Source: Bryoerythrophyllum caledonicum
Lineage: Eukaryota; Streptophyta; Bryopsida; Pottiales; Pottiaceae
Length of the DNA: 64,000 nt
Assembly: GCA_963971425.1 (NCBI GenBank)
Contig: OZ020521.1
Span: 8,883,519 to 8,947,518 of the forward strand
Direction of reading: 5' to 3'
Within the stretch, counting starts at the first letter, position 1. Each line of letters begins with the position of its first letter. This document shows, in pieces, positions 47,730 through 59,959 of the stretch. Made by a program: the position numbers and the translations under genes. The notes beneath the pieces are model-generated. The model saw nothing but the letters and a program-made list of their open reading frames with translations, searched no databases and had not been told where the DNA came from.

Positions 47730-50700
47730 TCACCATTTTTGTCTTACCTGACGCACCAGGTATGCGCCAAGCACGAGTTGTTGACATCGGCGGAACATGA
47801 CGGATAGGAAGAACTTCTGAATTTGTAACTTCTGGATGTCATCTTCGGCTTGAATTGATAAATGTCAAAATGACGCAACATCTAAACAGAAGACACATAA
47901 AATTTGTGTCAATTTGGTATACATTTAAACTGTTTGGAAATAAAAAATATGAGAAACAATGAATAGGACAGTAAGAAAACTTCAAAAATCAAACCTTCTT
48001 GAAGAAGTCTTCGCCATTAGCCAGATTGGCAACTGCCAATACTTGATTGAAACTGGTTCGACACAAGGCCTTGAGCTTCTTCAGCACTGCGTCTGTGCAC
48101 TTACTCACCAACTCAACAGAACTTCTTTTGCGGTCTTCACCATTGCTGGTAACGAGAGTGTCCGTGTATTGTCGAATGCATTCCTCTTGAAAGGCAATTA
48201 AGTCACGCTGCAATTACCAACTCATGAAGTATTATATTCAAAGTATGGAAGTACAAGCAACTACATAGAGCAATAGGCACGAATCAAGAGTATGTGTTAG
48301 TTGTCGAACCTTGAATATGAGCGTCAGAAAAGCATCATGCGTCATGTAAACCGATTTTTTCTTTGTTGCCTTCCCCCATTTAGCAAGGTTGGCCTTGTAG
48401 TCAAACTCGCTTATCAGACATTTGAGCTGGTTAAAGTCCAGTAATCCAAAATGGTGGATCTTCTTCAAGTCATGGGTAAGCTGCTTACTGATGTGATCTG
48501 TCTCCTTTTGCCTGAAGGATATGATGTAGAATTTAGATGAAACAGAAGCATGTATTAAATAATGAAAATAAATAATAGATGGAATTAAGATAAAATGCTT
48601 ACTTGTTCCAATCGGTCATCACATTGAGGAGAATGTGTCGCTTCTCCACAGTGGGCTCAATGACAACCGTCCTTACCGGCACATGGAACTTGACATGAGT
48701 GGCATGAAGATGGGATATCACCTCCATCTAGATAGTGTGGCAGTGATTCCCATCCCAGACAAAAAAGAACTTGTTGCAAAATGGCGCATACTCCGGCTGA
48801 CTTGCAAGAAGAGCCTCGGACTGCCGATCTTTCTCTTGTCACAACTCAGACCACTAAGCTCGAATATCTCATGACACATCCTTCTCCACCAATGAGAAGC
48901 TCTTCACTGTGATGTAAAAGCAAGCAGAGCCGGGTCAATACCACTTTACAAAATCCCCTTGAGCTTCTCGACATCGCTCCGTAGCGGGACTCTCACATCC
49001 GACATAGGGAGCATGTGGCAGAGTGGGATGTGGAGTTCTCGAGCATAAACGCAAGTCGACTTTTGCAGGACATCATAATAAGTCCCACACAGGGATCTCC
49101 GTAATGCCAGCTCCGACGTCTTCAATCTTGGATCTTCCCCAAACTCCAGAACTTGAAGAGCCATATTGTTACCATCACCCCTTGATGAGGAGCTCACATG
49201 CACATTTCTAGTCTACAACGATTTAACAAACTATTAGAAACTCTCCAACTCAAATCTATGAATACCTAGGTGATAACCAGTGAAGCTATCAAAATGCAAG
49301 GATTCAAATTATGCATAACACCACACTTTTAAAGAATATGAACCATGCATGGGAAGGCAAAAATTGGTGAGGATGAACTAGATGCATCTTAGAAGAGCTA
49401 AGCTACGATTAAAAAAAATGCATTTGCAACCAGATTTATATAAGAAATTATGGATATTTTTGAGTTTTGAAAAATTTCAGTGACCTTTATAGACCACCTT
49501 TGGATCCAAAGGTGGTTTACAAGAGTCACCGGAATTTTTGAAAAAGTAGAAATCCACGGCAGCCTACATTCAAAGTTTGTAGGGTTCCATGATTTCAAAT
49601 TTTTCGTGACCCCTAAAAACCACCTTCGGATCCAAAAGTGGTTTTCAAAGGTCACTAATTTTTTTAGAAAAGATGGATATCCATAGCAATCCACATTTGA
49701 ACTCCGCGGAGTTCAATGATTTGAAAAAAAACAATGACCCTTGAAAACCACCTTCGGATCCCTGAAGTTTACGGATCACGGAAAATTTTAAAAACATGAA
49801 CATTGGAAATCCATGGAAGTCCACATTTGAGCTCCGCGGAGTTCCATGTTTCAAAAAAATATAGTGACCCTTGAAAACCACCTTTGGATCCGAAGGTGGT
49901 TTTCATGGGTCACCAAAACTTTTGAAAACATGGAAATCCACAGCAGTCCACTTTTAAACTCCGCAGAATCAAATTCACAAGAACTGTTGACAGCAAAGTG
50001 AAGAATGACATACCCAATTGTCGTCACTCCATGCGCTAGTTGCCATCCCAACTCTGGAGTCTCCTTGAACTGACCTCGTCTCCAGGACCTAAAAATTTCC
50101 ACAATCAAAATTAAATTTGCGCATTAATCAAAATACAAACAAAGTTGATGAAGGAAATCGGATTACTTACCATTTGATACCAATATGGCCGTGTAAATTG
50201 AACTGGGTTTTGGCGCCCAATATTGCTATCAAGACTTGTTCACAAAAAAAAGGCTACACAATTCTAACAGACAATAAACTTTTGTTGACAACAATTCAAG
50301 TCGCCGGATGGTCGGTGCGGTCGAGGCCCAGTGGCCACTTGGTTGGTGCGCGGTAGGCAAGCAACCGCATGCCAACCGAGCAACGACCGGGCCCCGACCG
50401 CGGGTAAATTGGGCAACAACCAATTTACCTCCGCTTGCCCAAATTATGTAGAAATGATTGACTTTAGTTTAAATTATTTCTACATTATAGAAAAGAATTT
50501 ATTTAGCATTTTCAAAGAAGGAAAAATTCTTCATATTAAAGAGCAAAATGAATGTCAATGGAAGGTTTTAGCAAAAGATTGATGCTCTCTATAATCCTTA
50601 ATTCTAACTTACAGTCGTACTACTTTCAAACCATAAATCCAAATACAATGATTAGAATACCTACACCATGCTCTTAGCAGTGCACTTTGTAATCATATTC

Positions 50701-50994
50701 ATGCATTTTGAGAACATTTGTATAAAGAGGTACCTGAATCGATGGAACTTGCCCCAACTCCTGCAATACCAGCGTGAGGTTGTCGGCGCTTCCATGACAA
50801 TATTGTCCTCGAGACAGCATTGTCCTTGAGGAGGAGCCATTACTAATCCTTGAAGACGGTAACGGATTCTCAACGCTAACGGGAGCTTCAACCGTGCCCC
50901 CGCTTTGAATTTCATAGCCTTCTACTTGTTCATTATCATCCTTACATCCTTGATGCAAGCTCTCTAATGCCATTGATCTCTCTATTCTGCTCAT
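47730..50994 (-). pseudogene. Minus-strand multi-exon gene inside the MULE, DGNH motif
   Basis: Exons in transcription order: about 50994-50740 (MSRIERSMALESLHQGCKDD...), 49203-48946 (LQVLEFGEDPRLKTSELALR...), about 48890-48602, 48512-48310, 48210-47989 and about 47850-47765. GT-AG sites and phases agree for the 48602/48512 joint, for 48310/48210 and probably for 47989/47850. The exon at 48840-48602 reads PEYAPFCNKFFFVWDGNHCH and then HATHVKFHVPVRTVVIEPTV. FVWDGNH recalls the G-N-H-R motif of ParB/sulfiredoxin-like folds, with the Arg changed. Three in-frame stops lie in that exon (TAG and TGA before QEKDRQ, TAG after HTI), so it is broken. The C-terminal part is helical. It could be a second MULE gene or a captured host gene. 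Confidence 0.5.
49440..49960. repeat. Tandem repeats with palindromic cores inside the MULE
   Basis: About four units of roughly 110-140 bp. Each holds a version of ACCACCTTTGGATCC followed by its inverse; the first is a perfect 24-bp palindrome (49492-49515), the last is ACCACCTTTGGATCCGAAGG. Other shared words are GAAATCCA(C/T)(G/A)G and AACTCCGCGGAGTT. They lie in an apparent intron of the minus-strand gene. Confidence 0.75.
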
Positions 50995-52087
50995 CAGATT
51001 TGTTTGTAAAGAGTCTTTTTCTTCTCAACTCTCAAGGGATTGTACAAAACTAGTTGTCACCTACACAACATGTGAAGCAGCAAAGCCAAAGATTAAAGGA
51101 TAATTGAAGCAAACCCTAAGGTTTCCACGGTACATAAGTAGAGCACAACTTGTCAGTCAAATCGAAACATACTTGAACCCTTGACGGCACTTGATGGGCT
51201 CCCTTGTGCATACGATTCAACTCTCTAAATTGCTCAGCCCAATCAAGTTCCTCTACTTCTCTATTTTGAGATTTCAATAATGCCTTCTACACTCTATATT
51301 TTTTTTGAGTAGGGGTTTGCTTGGAATTTTAAAAATGTGTAGTTTGTCTCCACCGTGTAACCTTCCTAGTCATCCTCAATACTAAATCTCAAACTGTCGA
51401 GTCTTCTCTACAAAAATATCCCCACCACGTTAACACAACCCCAAATATATTGACGATTCTCCTTCAACAGATTGACTGGTTCAATGAATCCTTATTGCAG
51501 CCTTCACATGCACAAGCACAAGTGCTTTGGCTATATGAAACGATGCAGTCAACCTTTATTTTGAAGTGAATTAATATCGCACATGGCGTGCCCTTACTAT
51601 TTTACAGCTCAGCCGTCGTATAAAATTATATTTAACTTTTATCAAAATAATTTTAGAATAACGCCGCAATACTACCTATACCTTTAAGAGGCATATGCAA
51701 AGTTGTTCTATATTTAATTTCATTGTTTTTCTAATCTAAGTTTGTTGTCCTGAGCCTTTTGTCATATTCATTCATGAGGCTTTTGAAAGACTCCATGACA
51801 ATAGTCATGTCCATGAATACATGTTTCCGCCGTAGTCTCACTTTATAAACCTCTTCATTTCAACGAGGATGCTAAGAAAGCCTCTCAATGTTTGCGCATT
51901 CCTGAGTCATTGTCCATAGCTGAGGAATCAATCATTGAGACTTGAGGTTTATTGCTTCACTAACTTCTCATAAGGGAGTGTTCTATTTGTCATGTCCGTT
52001 TCTCAAAATGGCACTGTCATTGTCCCCAAGTCATTGCTATGTCTTTGATTTGGATATAGGATTGGAACAGTTCAAATTGAAGAAGAG
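50995..52087. other. MULE interior between its two divergent genes
   Basis: About 1.1 kb with no ORF of note. The minus-strand gene starts at its left and the transposase at its right, so divergent promoters would be expected here. Confidence 0.4.
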
Positions 52088-55000
52088 GTGTTTGATAGTA
52101 ATTTTGATCTAGTCCAGTCCAATTATCAAGTGAAGGACCGTGATGCCGAAAGATTCGTGTGGAATTTATGTCGCAATTCATTCAGAGTATATGGAATCTT
52201 AGATGCTCAAATGTCTGGTCATGCATCCACAGTCGTTATGACTCCTCGAGCCAACTCCGTTGATAGTGTACTTGTGTGTGATTTAGGCACGATGTCCAAC
52301 CCAAGCGTCCACATTTTGAGCGATACTCATGATGACAATATTTTTGGCCTGAACTCAGGTAAGTCAAGCACGCCGTTCCATTCCCAAAAATCAGCTCCTC
52401 TTGATGTGTCTACTTCACTTCCTTCCAAGTCCAAAATGTCTCCATTTGTATCGTCAGGTAAGTCCCCTGTCCATTGTACGTCTAGGATTGTACGAAGTAT
52501 CCTTTTGCATGTCCGTACAACCAATCTTAGAAAGGGGTCCACGTCTGAACTATTACATCTTGATTTAGATAGCTTGGATTTACAGCAAGTGAAGTATCTG
52601 CCTCCAAAAGATAATGGAGACGTGATATTCAAATTGTCACATCTTCCAGAGGGTATTTCTCCGCAGTTCGGAGGAGGCCTCGATGGGATGAGTAAACAGT
52701 ACGATCGTCACACATTGTGCAGGACTATGATCAAGAACAATTTTGGCCTCGGGTATCGGAAGTCGACATGTACCGGACATCTTCAATGCCCTAATTTGCA
52801 TTGTGACTACAAGTGCAGGAATGATGGTCGCACAAATCAAACCGAGTGGAGCGGGTTTGCCTTCACCCCATTTTCATTGAACAGAGCACCATCCAAGAAG
52901 TCAACGTTGGCATGTAAGCCATGTCAAATCCCTCCAATTTGTCTCGCCCTTTGTGATGCTTGAATTTATTATGTTACGTCTAGCAATCCAGAACGCACGC
53001 GTGCCGCTATCCACCTTAAGCATCATCATCATCCCATTTCAAAAGGCGTTGATCAAACCGCAATAGATGTCATGCACGATTGCGTTGCAACGGAAGTCCA
53101 GCATACACCTAAGGGTATTGATTTTGCTGTCATCATGGCTTCGAGTAAAACGTTCCTCTCCAACTACTTGATTAGTCCGGGCTCCGGATCGATGGGCCTT
53201 GATGGAACATCTATGGATGTTGTCTCCGATCAATTTGAGACTCTTTTTTCTTCAAACATCATAAACCTTGTGTTGACATATAAGAGGTTCTACAATGGAG
53301 GAAAGGGTGTGATGGACAACATCATGGGCATGAAGGAATCGTCCAAGTTCAAGTTTATCCACGAAAACAAGTTTTCGGGTCAATCTAAAGGTAAAGTTTT
53401 TGTTTTTAAGATGTCCGTTGATCGTCCAAGCCGTGGTGTCGACCTTGTAAAGCGTATGCAAGCTGGGGAGGATCTCCAAGATAATTGGTTGGTGTTTGAT
53501 AATGTAAAGCGAGTGAAGGATTAGACTACCATGGCATGCCATGTGTTTAACATTAAGTATTGTAGAGTCATGACAATCACCATGTGCGACATGCAATCAA
53601 AGGACGCTGAAGCCCAACAACTGTTTTGGGAGAATTTGAATGGCACAATGAAGAACCATGGCTTGAAGGAGATAAAATTCAAAGGCTTTATGGCAGATAG
53701 CGTGGAAGCAAATTGGCACGCCGTCCGGCGTGTTTATGGCTTCGGCGACAAGGAAAAGCGTATGGATAACAAAGAATGGACTTGCTTATTTCATTGGACC
53801 AAATGTCTTTAGTGAGCCACTACCAGAAGCATTCTACCGAGCTTCAGAGAGCAACACACCATCCTTTGCAAAATTTGGAAGAACGCAAAGACTCAAGAGG
53901 AGGTTGAAATGCAGTACAACATAATTTGTGCATGGTGGGTGTCTTCTAGTGCCACAACCATAACCGTTTGTCGTGTTCTAGAAGATTGGATGGCATTTTG
54001 GCACTTCCAATATTGACAATGGAGCGGTGCTATGCAACTTGTAAGCACTCTTCATCCTTTATTTTAAAATACTCCCGTGTGCAATATAAAAGAGACTTCT
54101 CATCATTTTATGACATTTGTTGTACCTTCTCATGATCTCACGCTTGGCAAGAGAGCCGGCATGCCTTCCTGCAACCTTGCAGAAATAGTCTATACAACTA
54201 GTGGCTGCAACAATCCAGAAATACAATGACATGTTTGTACGCGGCAATCGTGGACAACCTCATCTCTGCTTTCATGCAAATCACCACGTATCGGACATGG
54301 TTGAAGGATGACACGTTTGGGAAAGGTCCGGACAAAGGTACACTTTGTTTTCGGTCAGCGCAACGCTCAGGTGACCCTAAACTCATTGTTGAGGCTGTTA
54401 GGAACTTCCATGGGGCTAAGGATCTATTAACAAGGACGGAAGGCTTAGAAGGAGTAGAATTTTTTTGTTCCACCAAGCGCAAGCTTGACATGCCACCTCA
54501 ATCTGTCCATGATTTCCACACTCCGACATGATGAACTACTTTATCCTCCGTGATGGTCGAAAGGTGACTCAAGCGCGTATTGAAGAAGCCCTCACTGGAC
54601 AAGACTCCGGAGTCCAACATACAACATCCGTTTTGGAATCGAATTATGATCCATTGAAGTGGCACATTGTCCGCCTCTCAAAAAAGTCTACTAAAAAATG
54701 CCAAGCCTTACAAGCTTACACTAGTCAGCAGTGCAACACTAAGGTTGGGCGTGAGAGTTAAGGGACTCTAGCCTCGACATATGCCGGTATAAAAAAAGAT
54801 TACAGATTGCCACGGAATGCCTTGGCTGAATTTTGGTTTTGTCCCGATGACATTAGTCGCTATGTGAAAGGATCAAAAAAACTGTTTGTGGTTGATTGGC
54901 CAATAGTTCCAATGACGTGGCCTATAAAGCTTAGCACTAACGTAACAGTGTAGAAGGTACTAGCGTTCAAAGAAGCAAGTTTCCAGTTGCAGCACCATAG

Positions 55001-55590
55001 AGCTCTTTCACCACGAAGACAATTCCAAGTGTATATGGACATGCCCCTTCCGCGGTGGCACTTCCCTGTTCTAGCAAACCCGAATTCTCACCACACCTTC
55101 CGAAATGGCTATGCAATTTGTAGAACAACAGATGTTCCAACGACTGAGCAACGCTATAAGTGGTCAAGCGCCGTTTTTATGAATAATCATTCCGTCTCCA
55201 ACCTCTATGCCATACCGTATCTTGGATGGGGATGCGTTAACACTCTTGATATAGAGAAGGACAAGTTCTATTGCATCACCTTTACGGACCGTCCAGGGTG
55301 TTCATGCCTTGATTTTTTGAAGATGCAATTGGAGGCGTTGGGAAAGAAGGAACAATAGAAGTATTGCAAGCACGTGTATTACATCTTACGTTACCTTTGT
55401 AAAATTGATAACAAAGAGGACTTATTCATGCATGGTCCAAGCTATAGCTTCAACAAAGTCATGCAGATTCTAGTCTAGCTTGCAAAATTGCCAAACAAGA
55501 GTGAGAAAAACAATGATGTTGTATTTCTCAAAAAGATCTACGATCTTAGATTGCTCAAATATAGAGTTGCAAAGGCGTAGATGTGGACAT
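52088..55590 (+). pseudogene. MULE transposase, broken
   Basis: The frame from 52088 is open to a TGA at 52961-52963 and then continues unchanged to 53524. The N-terminal half has CTGHLQCPNLHCDYKC, a Cys/His cluster. IHLKHHHHPIS follows near 53020. The catalytic region at 53570-53815 reads VMTITMCDMQSKDAEAQQLF, then FKGFMADSVEANWHAVRRVY, then WTCLFHWTKCL, the pattern of a Mutator DDE core (MTI..CD.., G.M.D...A). Near 55285-55400 PGCSCLDF ... KYCKHVYYILRYLC is a CxC...CxH SWIM finger, typical of MuDR-type transposases. Several stops and frame changes separate these parts (for example at 53522-53524 and within the SWIM finger at 55357). Confidence 0.75.
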
Positions 55591-56197
55591 GAATTTAGTT
55601 CATGTACCTATTGAATTTGTAAAAATCTATTAATTGGCGTACTTCGTATGCGCTACTGTACGCAATGGAGAGTTTTGTACTAGTTGAATTCAAAGTGGAG
55701 ACTATCAACCTTTTCCGGAAATCCCTTTGGATTTGTGTAAGTGATCCCATTACTGCCCATGTGATGACCATGTAATACATGGATGATACCCAAGTAATGG
55801 CTAGGTGATACTCGTTCTTAACCTAGGCAATGCCCTTTTGATACCTAGGTGATATCTTGCAGTACACCTTGTGTCCAAACCAATGGATATTTATAAATAA
55901 TAAATTTTGTTGTGCCTAGACCAAAATTTTAAACCTATTGTACAAGATTTGAATGTGACCATTCTAAATTTAAAAATATGAGACGTATATTATAACCAAA
56001 GCACAGGAAGAGAAGAAGGCCAAATAGTTCCAAAAAAATTGTTCTACAAGTGACCACAATTATAGGCTTCTTACTTAATTTAGTAATCAAAAAAGAAAAA
56101 TGCTCCAAAATTCATAGTTATGCCCAAATTGCCAACAATTTCACATTTTTTTTTTGAAATATAATTTTTTTTCTAGTTTTCAAAGTTTTGTACCCTT
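55591..56197. other. MULE right-hand non-coding region
   Basis: AT-rich and without ORFs. TACCCAAGTAATGGCTAGGT and GATACTCGTTCTTAACC near 55785 resemble GATACCCATATAATACTGGG and GGTGATACTCGTGG near 47540-47590, so the two subterminal regions of the MULE share a degenerate repeat. Confidence 0.5.
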
Positions 56198-56218
56198 GCT
56201 GCTCGGCGCTCACAAGAT

Positions 56219-59168
56219 AGCATCGTTGACAACATCATAAAAAATAATGATGCCAAATATTTATGCCAATGGCAAACAACAATAGTACCTACAACAAATA
56301 ACTTCTTCAACAAAACCTCTTCCCATGGCATGATCGTAACACCTCTATCCACAATACCAAAAAACTAACACTTTGTTATCAAAGAATCCAAAATAAACTC
56401 TATTTGGAGATTATTCAAGCACACCACTCCCAAAAACAACCCCAAGACCCGAGATTTGTAACACCACCCACAATTATCCCTCTCTTAAACATCTATTCAA
56501 CGGAATGTAATTGTGAAAATAACATCCTCACATCATTCAACACAATTAGAGTAAATAACGACCAAGCATATCTTTACAAAGACATTGGTAGACATTTATT
56601 CACCATTTCTATCACTAGACTCCAACAGCTATGGAAACAATACAATATAACACTATAAACTCCTACAAACATTTAACCAAGTACTCAATCATTTGAAACC
56701 GAAATAATTTGGCTATATCAAAGATATTAATACCGAATTTCAAAAACAACCCCTTCAAATTTACACAATATCCACACTACCCACACCCATCCTAGACTCA
56801 TTAATTCTACCCTTCAACATCCAGCATTCATACTTTTCATCCTTTGTCATATACTCCACTAAACTCACAAAATTCTACTCACCTTTTAAAAGGGACCAAA
56901 TATTTGGTTCCTTGGAAAAAGCTTATGACCACAAATGGATCGGTAGTGGTATAACACACCTCCACGATGAAGAAGAATCACAACAAGCACTACATTGGGC
57001 CCGTCTTGCCGCCAAACACGATCCAAACCACACCTCTACTCTCATTATCACAGCGGACAACAATTGGTACCATAACTTTAACCAACACTGAGGTCCATTT
57101 CCAGACTCCGATATCAAAGTACTATTTGAAGCAAATTCACTACCATACGAAGAACCTACTATTCCATCCGAATTCAAAAAGCCTTGGCTTGAACCATCTA
57201 CATTACAAATAATTTGTGCCCATCACCAAAATCAAACCATTGGCACTCTAGAACAACTCGCCGCACTAACCTCCATAGCAAACACTTTAAATATACATCC
57301 ACTACACAAATAAATAACCCCACCTACACCCATCAAAACCTTAGTAAATTGTAACAAAAAATGGTCAAAACTAAAATACATCAACAATACAATAAACTAC
57401 CTCAAAACACCTCCCCTCTCCCTAACTATCAAACACACAATCCTCCTAAATTTGACCCAGCATATAGCTACTACACCAATGGATCCTTTAAAGAGCTAGA
57501 AGAAATTAGCTCTAGAAATTGGCAAAGAGAAAAAGCTGGATATGGTATATACAACCCTACTAAAGAAATTAAATTAGCCAAAAGACTCCATGGACTCGAA
57601 AATCATCACAACAAAATGCAAATTACAATCCTTCCTAAAGTTAGAGCTCATGCCATTATAGAAGGAAATGTACAAGCCGATAAATTAGAAAGGGGGGAAG
57701 AGAAAAATCACATTAAAATGCTGAACATCCATACAAACATGCCCACGCAACCCCATACTATTTCCAAAAAGAAGATTTGCCCTCCCAAGAAGCCACCCTT
57801 AACAAAGGGCCCCTTCAAATTCTTGGGCAAATATCTCAAAAAACAAGACCTCAACAACGACCTCAACCTAATCTCAGAAAATCTCTCCAACATAGGAAAA
57901 TGGATAGGCAACAATAATATAGACAACGAACTCCCTACAAATTTCTAGAAGAATCCCAACGTCTCCAACTCACAAATAACATGCCTTATCAAATTCTTTA
58001 CTGGCCAATACATAGGAAATGCCGGCAAACAACTCTTCTTCGGAATAGAATGATTTCCATCAATAACATGTCATATATGCCCCTCCACAGACCCACGCAC
58101 ATGGTTCCACGTTCTACTCAAATGCCAAAACCACCACATACACTCCCTAATTGCCAAACGACATTACAAAGCGGTATGGAAAATCCAAAAATTAATCACC
58201 TCCTATTCTAAATCCCAATGATTTATACTCATGAATGGTGAAACCTTTAACAAAAACCCACAAGAAAATACGGTCCCCCCTTGGCTACTCCCATGTACAA
58301 GAAGACGAAGAAGAACGTTGGTCCTCAAAGGGGGCCCGGCGTAAATAAAGTGTCTATTCGTCTCCCATGTACATGTGAAACTCAACGATGTCATTGTAAT
58401 GCCCAACTCAAATCGTACATACTTTGCATTAGAGGGGCCTACCATACAATGATCCCCCACTCGACCACATAAACCAAGTCCTCACCATTCAATTCATTGA
58501 ATTTACATACTGTGATGACAGATTTTCCCTAGAAACAATTAAAAACAAAATAGAAAAATTCCAACCCCTTATTGAAGACATCATAACACTCGGATGGAAA
58601 GTGGACCCCTCATTGTCATCACTAATGGCGCTCGTGCGACTACCTTCATCCCTTCCAAGAAAATCCTTGTAGAAACTTTTAAAATCCCCACTAATCTATC
58701 TAAAAATACCTTCAAAAATATTAACACCATTGCAATTCAACATGCTATGTCCATACTACTACATAAGTGAAAAATTGAAAACAACCAAGCCTTTCTAGAC
58801 ATTCAAGACACCCCATAAAATCACACCTACCTCACTCTACTTACCTTCTCTTTCTAGCCCACCAAATACTTCCTACACTACCTACATCCTATAATATAAT
58901 ATATATAAATAAATAAATAAATAAAAATTTCTCCTTCCTACCCTTCTGCACTTTCCTCCCTCCTCTCCCTTTGCCTTTGTTTCTCTTTGTTACGATTGGT
59001 TTTTGTGTGTCTAGGTTTCCGGTTTCATAGTGTCTATCCTCGAGAAGGGGAAGTAGTTCCATACTACTAATTCCTTGTTTGGTAGGCATCGTCTTAGCCG
59101 TAGAACGATCAAACATTTTATCCATGTTGGCCTACTTTGGGGACTGGAGTTCTACTTCTTATTACCAA
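56219..59168 (+). mobile_element. LINE copy C, piece 5 (connection, RNase H, RLE, 3' region)
   Basis: Reads QAHHSQKQPQDPRFVTPPTI (56416 on), the RNase H start YSYYTNGSFKELEE (57460; the catalytic Asp is Asn here), KVRAHAIIEGNVQADKLE (57640), and a restriction-like endonuclease block, IQFIEFTYCDDRF with NKIEKFQPLI, near 58485-58570. An (AAAT)n run lies at 58895-58925. The 3' end shares CATAGTGTCTATCCTCGA with copy B and stops near 59168. The CCHC/RHx segment at 58060-58200 is present but decayed. Confidence 0.8.
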
Positions 59169-59275
59169 TAATCCAAAAAATAATGCTACCAACCAGTGTT
59201 TCTGTAGACACAACATTTAACAATTATGTACCATTAGATGTTTTTAATGCTCTATTGGGGCACTTTTGAAGAACC

Positions 59276-59959
59276 TTAATCCTTAAAGGTCTCTCGGAGA
59301 CCATATATTTGTCACGTGTTTTTCTCTTAGAATACAAAAAATGTATTAAAATTTAGCAAAACAAACACCTTTGGATTGAAGATTCTTCAACCGACATCTT
59401 TCATTCGGAGGCCATTTCAATATTTGAACCTTATCATCTTCAAATATGACACCATATATGTAGATACATGACCATTTTTTGCAAGTTCTCAAACATGTAG
59501 TAGGTGCAATGATGATCTAAATTTGATACCCCACGTGTCATTGGATCAGGCTTAAGACAAATACAAACTTTTGTAACCATTGTGTACAATGGTTCTTACA
59601 CCCTCTATATCAATACATAGAGAACATCAAGTTGCAACCGAAATGTGGCTTCTTTACCCTATAGCGCCTACGTCGACCATGAGAGTCAGAGACAATCTAT
59701 GAGTATAGTAGATTAGAAAAAACATAATCTACACAGTGGGTACATTTTAGCACAAAACCTACGACTCCACTTCATGGAAATCACTGTAGTTTGATGATAC
59801 CTGCATGGATTAGAGATTGGAATGAACTGATGGAAAGCTATTGAGGAGCTCGAAATGCATTCAGAGTACACGAGAGACAATAGACTGTTGTACAAAGAGT
59901 TACAAGAGAAAAAACACAAAAACGACCATGCCAGAGCCTCTTAGGCGCTAAAGGGTTAA
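59276..59959. mobile_element. TTAA-ended element related to the foldback at 61382
   Basis: Starts TTAATCCTTAAAGGTCTC and ends GGCGCTAAAGGGTTAA. The left 200 bp match the left arm of 61382-61833 (GAATACAAAAAATGTATTAA, then TTTGGATTGAAGATTCTTCA, then TTCAATATTTGAACC). No inverted second arm is evident. Non-coding. Confidence 0.55.

Larger units (their letters stand above)
47180..56218 (+). mobile_element. Mutator-like (MULE) DNA transposon, 9.0 kb
   Basis: Termini ATCTTATGAGCGGCAAGCGG at 47180 and, reversed, ATCTTGTGAGCGCCGAGCAG at 56218 match at 17 of 21 positions. The flanks are AGGATTGTT (47171-47179) and AGCATCGTT (56219-56227), a 9-bp duplication with two mismatches. Removing the element rejoins the LINE copy C alignment. 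A plus-strand transposase remnant (52088-55590) has a zinc-finger-like region, a DDE-type core and a SWIM zinc finger, the known layout of Mutator transposases. A second, minus-strand multi-exon gene lies at 47730-50994. Stops in both mean it is no longer autonomous. Mismatches in the duplication show it is old. Confidence 0.8.

Noticed and set aside
49440-49960. CRISPR-like array
   Set aside because: Spacers are not unique, the units are long and alike, and the context is a eukaryotic transposon intron.
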